64,000 nt of DNA from Neopestalotiopsis rosae (lineage: Eukaryota; Ascomycota; Sordariomycetes; Amphisphaeriales; Sporocadaceae), in assembly GCA_023078685.1 (NCBI GenBank), contig JALGAS010000013.1, forward strand, positions 501,001 through 565,000, in the 5' to 3' direction. Positions 59,697 to 64,000 of this stretch are shown piece by piece (the stretch's first letter is position 1; each line of letters starts with the position of its first letter). Below the pieces are notes generated by a model. It was not told the origin of the DNA, searched no databases, and saw only the letters and a program-made list of their open reading frames with translations. Both the position numbers and the translations under genes were made by a program.

Positions 59697-61794
59697 CTAT
59701 ACTTTGCGCCAAGCAAAAAGCCCTTTTGCAATGGACAGGCCCTCCTTGGCCTTGGACGCAATAGAGGCGCGCTCGGCACGGCTGCTCTCGCGGCGAATCT
59801 CGTGGGCAGCATAATCATCGTCGCGCAGGGCGTGCTCGCGCTGCTCCTTGCTGCTCCCGCTGCCTCCCCCATCGAGACGCGCGAGCTCGTCGAGCTCGCG
59901 CACCTTCCAGGCGCGCAGGAGCCAGATGAAGACGAAGGCGGCGAGGTACATGAAGCCGATGAAGAGCTGGGCGCCGCGGTAGGAGCGGCCGCGGATCTCG
60001 AGGACAATGACCTCGGCAAAGGTGGCGGGCAGGACGAGGACGACCCAGGTCAGGGACAGGGCCGAGGGCAGCAGCTGCAGGCCCACGACCTCGGCCAGGA
60101 CGGGGGCCGCCGTCGCCCAGATGACGCCGGCGCAGGAGCCCGCCAGCAGGGCAAAGACGACGCAGGTGGCCAGGGTAAAAGAAAAGACCCAGAGCACCAG
60201 GCACAGCACGCCGACAAAGGCCGTGCAGAACCCGGCCACGTTGAGGCGGCCGACGGCGTCGCTGGACACGCCAATGATGGGTCGACCTAATCCTTGAGAT
60301 ACTGGGTAAAGTTTTCTTTTAGTGAGTTCCTCTTTTCTTACATATCATTGAGCAGCAGCAAGGGGGGTTATATGATAACATACAGTTGAGCAATGCTCCA
60401 ACGAGCGAGGCATGCGAGGCCGACAGCCCAACATATTGGGAGTAGTCCACAATGCTAAAGATGAGCGCCGTGTACGGGATGAGGGACAAGGACATCCAAG
60501 CCAGGTAAAAGAGATACGAGGGCCGCCTCAGCAGCTGCCAGTTGAGAGCAATGTGGACGGAGCCCACGGCCTTGTTGCGGTCGCGGACCAGGAAGCCGCA
60601 GACGCAGTTGACGACAAAGCAGATGATGGCCAGGACGCGGAACGTCCAGTCGAGGCCGATGGACGAGATCATGGCGTTGGTGCCCAGCGAGTAGGTCAGC
60701 CCGCCAAAGCCCGAGCCGGCGGCGGCGCAGGCGTTGGCCAGGGACCGCTTCTTGGTAAACCACTGCGATGGCACCGGGACCGATGCTACAAAGATGAGAC
60801 CCATGCTAAAAGAAAAGGTTGATATTTTTAGTGTTTGAGACCCTAGACGAAAAGATAGGAGGACTTTGCTGCAGGTACACACCCTACGCCGAAGCAGATT
60901 CCCTGACTGAGGATAAGATGCCATAGCTCGCTCGTAAACGAGGCTCCAATAAATGAGGCACTGTAGTATTTCTCGTTATTAGCCAAGTCCTTTTTTTCCT
61001 TGAACGAGTCACTTGAAGTGTCTTGCAAGTCCTTACGTCTCAAACACCGTGCCCAGCCATATGGTCTTTCTCGTGCCGAAACCTTTCAGTCCTACCAGGG
61101 CAGTAGCTATGGGTGAGACCAGCAGTGCTTTTCCACTATTAGCATTCTTGATTTCCATGGATTCAGGGATTTCATGTTTTTCTTCTTTAGCGTCAAACTT
61201 ACCAATACCGATAGACAGCCCTCCTACAAAGGCAAAGCCCAGGGAGCTCGCCCCTTGAATAGTCTGGTTCCTGAGATAATAGGCGAGGAAGACGGCATAG
61301 GACTATATAGTTTGTTTTTTCCCCTCTTGTCAGATGCCGTGATCAAGACTATGTCTCATGTGAAGATACAAGAAGAAAAAAAAGACTTACCGAATTCAGT
61401 CCCCAAGTGTGAAAGTTGAGCAGTGCAGCTGCGATCACCACTACCCTGGACAAGCCACCAAAGTCAACATTGATTTCTTCTTTGCTTTAGGCACAACAAC
61501 TACAGGGAACAGAAGGACAAGAGAGAAGGAAAAAGCAATCAACTAGACTTGGTTGTCCTGTGTTCTTTTGCAAATTCTTTGTACGAAGTATGTATTTGAT
61601 ATAATAGCAAAAGGTGGGTATTTGTGTGTAACGAACCAGCCATATCCCCCATCTTTCAATTCCTTGGTAGGCGATTGTGGTGGTTCCTGCGTGGTGGCGG
61701 CGGATGCGGGCTGCTGCTGGTGCGCCTCGTTGACGGAGGACGGAGCATCGTCCATGGCATCACCACGTTCCGTTTTCTGCTCCGAGTCACTCAT
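59697..61794 (-). CDS. MFS transporter, monocarboxylate (MCT/MCH) family
   Basis: Seven exons: 61794..61637, 61445..61391, 61302..61203, 61127..61037, 60960..60883, 60805..60384 and 60301..59697; 502 aa, about 12 TM helices. Known family: plasma-membrane carriers; fungal members include Mch5-like riboflavin and other Mch proteins whose substrates are often unknown. Seen: a hydrophilic Gln/Ser/Glu-rich N-terminus, then the MCT signature DGGYGWVVV recovered by joining exon 1 (GTTCGT donor) to exon 2, and NFHTWGLNSSYAVFLAYY. Then come SFTSELWHLILSQGICFGVGMGL, PSQWFTKKRSLANACAAAGSGFGGL and LSQGLGRPIIGVSSDAVGRLN, the family helix 8-9 loop motif. A charged C-terminus follows. Exon 7 is strongly GC-rich. 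The upstream in-frame extension to 61836 starts with GTG and is not used. The acceptor of exon 4 is chosen at AAAAG|CA to keep the frame. Confidence 0.87.
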
Positions 61795-63036
61795 TGGCAG
61801 CAGACTGTCGTGGTTTTTGGATCCTTGAGAGTTCACAATCCGGGAACTTTCATTCAGAGGAACAATGAGAGAACCACCGGGTTAAGCAGATCCGGTAGAT
61901 TTTTTCCCTACTCCCCTTGCCATACCTAGTGACTGAGACTGACTACTCCCTGGTCACATATCCGCGCCCTACCTACTGTAGTAAACTGCGAACATCGGTC
62001 GTCGGCTGAGGATCCGAGGCAAGATCCATCCCATGTTCGATCCATTCGCCGGGAATAACGAATAACGTAATAGCAAAAGTCACCAACCTACCTTTGCCTA
62101 CATAGTACGTAGTACTACCGGCCAGCGGCTTAAATTTTTTGGACTTGACTTTTGGGACTGATGGCTGCCGCCGCTGCCCGCCCTCCTTTTCGGTCTCCCG
62201 ACTTCTCCATGGGCCATTCGGCTATCCACCCACTTGGGTTTCCTTTTCTTTGGCGGGCGAACAGCTCCTTTTTTAGTGCCTGTGCCAAGGAGGGAACCAT
62301 CAAATGGTCTGAGATGCGATTTCGATTTCGCACCCCGCGATGGGCGGCTCATTATTGGTTTGTTCACAACAGCTGCAGCGAGCGGCCATCACTGGTGAAT
62401 ATACTATATCCGGTAGTATATAACTTTGTAGAAAGCAATGTACGTAGTGTAAAACTGACGGTGCCCCTGCGTCATCGGGAGGCGAGAAGGGCCAGACTGG
62501 CGTAGAGTGGTTCATCATAATGGACGAAAGCAAACGGGACCTACGTACCGCGACCTTGCCTCCAACTGCCGGTAGACTTGAAGAGGCCCCAAGGCCCCAA
62601 GTTGGTGTCATTTGGGTCCAGGGCATGTCAGGATGTTGGATTATGATTCTGAGTGAGAAGTCAAACCCACGGCTATTTTTTGAGACCTTTGAGGCGACAC
62701 CACACTGAGACGGGTATATGACACCAACAGACGGGAAATGACTCAGCCCTGTCCTGCTTATGCATAATACTTATCCCGTCTTGACCTTTTCAACCACCAA
62801 GACGCAACACTTTTCATTTATAGCTGTTGAAGACAACACCAGCAAGATTGCAAGACTCCAAAGTCGAATACATTTTGATGATGATGACAACGGGGTCCTG
62901 TTTGTTGGCAGATCCATCGTATGAATCCTTCTCGGTACGACCGATAGATCTTCAACACGGTCTCACATAGGAGCAGGAGCTGAGAGAGGATACTCACATA
63001 CGATATACTTCATACATAGGAGATGTACAAGTATTA

Positions 63037-63075
<39 letters not shown>

Positions 63076-64000
63076 ACGGCACATACCGAACTAGCAGTTG
63101 CGTTGTTAGTACTCCATCAGTTTCCATCCAATGTCTTCAGTGACGTGACTTGTGTGGTTGTGCACATTGCTTTTCCCCCTCTGTGCCCCTCCCTTAGCTT
63201 TGCTCACCGCAGAGTGCACATGTGATGAAAGCTCCCGTTCAACCCAAAGAAAAGACCGCCAGCTGCGCCCAACCCAAGGCACTAAGACACAGTTACTGGG
63301 GCCAACCGTCGCCCAGGGCAACGTGGTCCCAGTGGTCCTTCCTGAAGCCAAACACGAAACTTCTAGCGCTTGCGGTTAGACCCATCCGAGTCCAGCGATG
63401 GATTTTTGGCTTGCTGCGACTTGGATGTCTGCTCTTGCAAGGGTCGTTCCAATCGGGACAGGGGTCAAGGGCGGACTGGGGAAAGCTTTTGGCGGCTCTG
63501 ATTCGCGATGGAAAAACACCAAACACAACACACGATTCGCTGGGCTTCCATGGGCAAGAGGCAGAACGGACGTGCATCTCGAATTGGGACTGACCTACCT
63601 ACCTGCTACTTATTATTACTGCCTACATCAATACATACTACACAGTACCCAACCTATACTACAAAGTACCTAGATCCAGACCCAACATAGACCCAGCACA
63701 GATTCACGACCGGCCACCTCCCTTTTTTCAGCCAGCAAAACCGCAGCTTTGCCAAACCAGATTTGTCTGTTCAGGCGTTTGGGTTGGCTACAGGAGAGAA
63801 ACCGGAGAAGGACCAAAACAACCGGCCAAGTTCGAACCTGGTTTCTTTTCCACATCATCATGCATCTATGCGCTGCGCTGCGCTGCTGCATTGCATAACC
63901 TCTGACACATTGACTCACACATGCAAGAGACATACATTTTGGATGTTGACACTGCTGCTGCTGCATACAAAACATACAGCCCACTCACTTACCTCCTAAT
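61795..64000. other. Region upstream of the MFS gene; no gene seen
   Basis: 2.2 kb to the window edge. Contains the MFS promoter, CCTACCTA/TAGTACGTAG clusters near 62095-62110, the poly(C) tract at 63038-63075 and GCTG-type runs near 63880 and 63952. Open frames are below 125 codons and unbiased. Confidence 0.4.
63038..63075. repeat. Poly(C) tract, 38 nt
   Basis: 38 consecutive cytosines in non-coding DNA, by far the longest homopolymer in the window. Such a run can form an i-motif on this strand and a G-quadruplex on the other. Its exact length may be a sequencing or assembly estimate. Confidence 0.9.

Overview
The window is nuclear DNA of a filamentous ascomycete. Most introns are short (about 50-90 nt) with GTRNGT donors and CTAAC/CTGAC-like branch sites. 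Intergenic DNA is pyrimidine-rich, and the proteins are of fungal types: RAX2, YVC1, NPR3, COX19, LCL3 and a Zn2Cys6 regulator. The style of these proteins suggests Sordariomycetes, probably Hypocreales; the species is not determined. Exon coordinates were rebuilt by hand from reading frames, splice signals and remembered family sequences. No alignment or transcript data were available.

Layout. 1-1205 (-): 5' part of the large U2AF subunit, running off the left edge. 1746-3077 (+): OGG1 8-oxoguanine glycosylase. 3333-5847 (-): YVC1-type vacuolar TRP channel. 7065-7899 (+): LCL3 nuclease. 11447-15206 (+): RAX2 polarity marker behind a 3.5 kb upstream region. 17296-20089 (-): ARS2/Serrate. 22631-23398 (-): Cys-rich secreted, probably GPI-anchored protein. 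24426-24863 (+): COX19. 25553-28027 (+): a single-chain protein joining succinyl-CoA synthetase alpha to a shortened beta. 32672-35847 (+): Zn2Cys6 transcription factor. 37579-40062 (-): La-motif protein of the Sro9/LARP type. 46156-47409 (-): SFT2 Golgi protein. 54302-55840 (+): bHLH factor. 57120-59573 (+): NPR3. 59697-61794 (-): MCT-family MFS transporter. 61795-64000: no gene seen; contains a 38-nt poly(C) run.

The genes are mostly unrelated housekeeping or regulatory genes and do not form a metabolic cluster. The window is gene-poor: 15 genes in 64 kb, with empty stretches of 3.5, 4.6, 6.1 and 6.9 kb, several of them upstream of regulatory genes, where long spliced 5' leaders are plausible.

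The most unusual object is the alpha-beta fusion at 25553-28027. It keeps the CoA-binding domain, the phospho-histidine loop and the beta CoA-ligase domain. By remembered alignment it lacks most of the nucleotide-binding N-lobe of the ATP-grasp fold, and both magnesium-ligand positions are changed. It is therefore either a new kind of CoA enzyme or a non-catalytic derivative.
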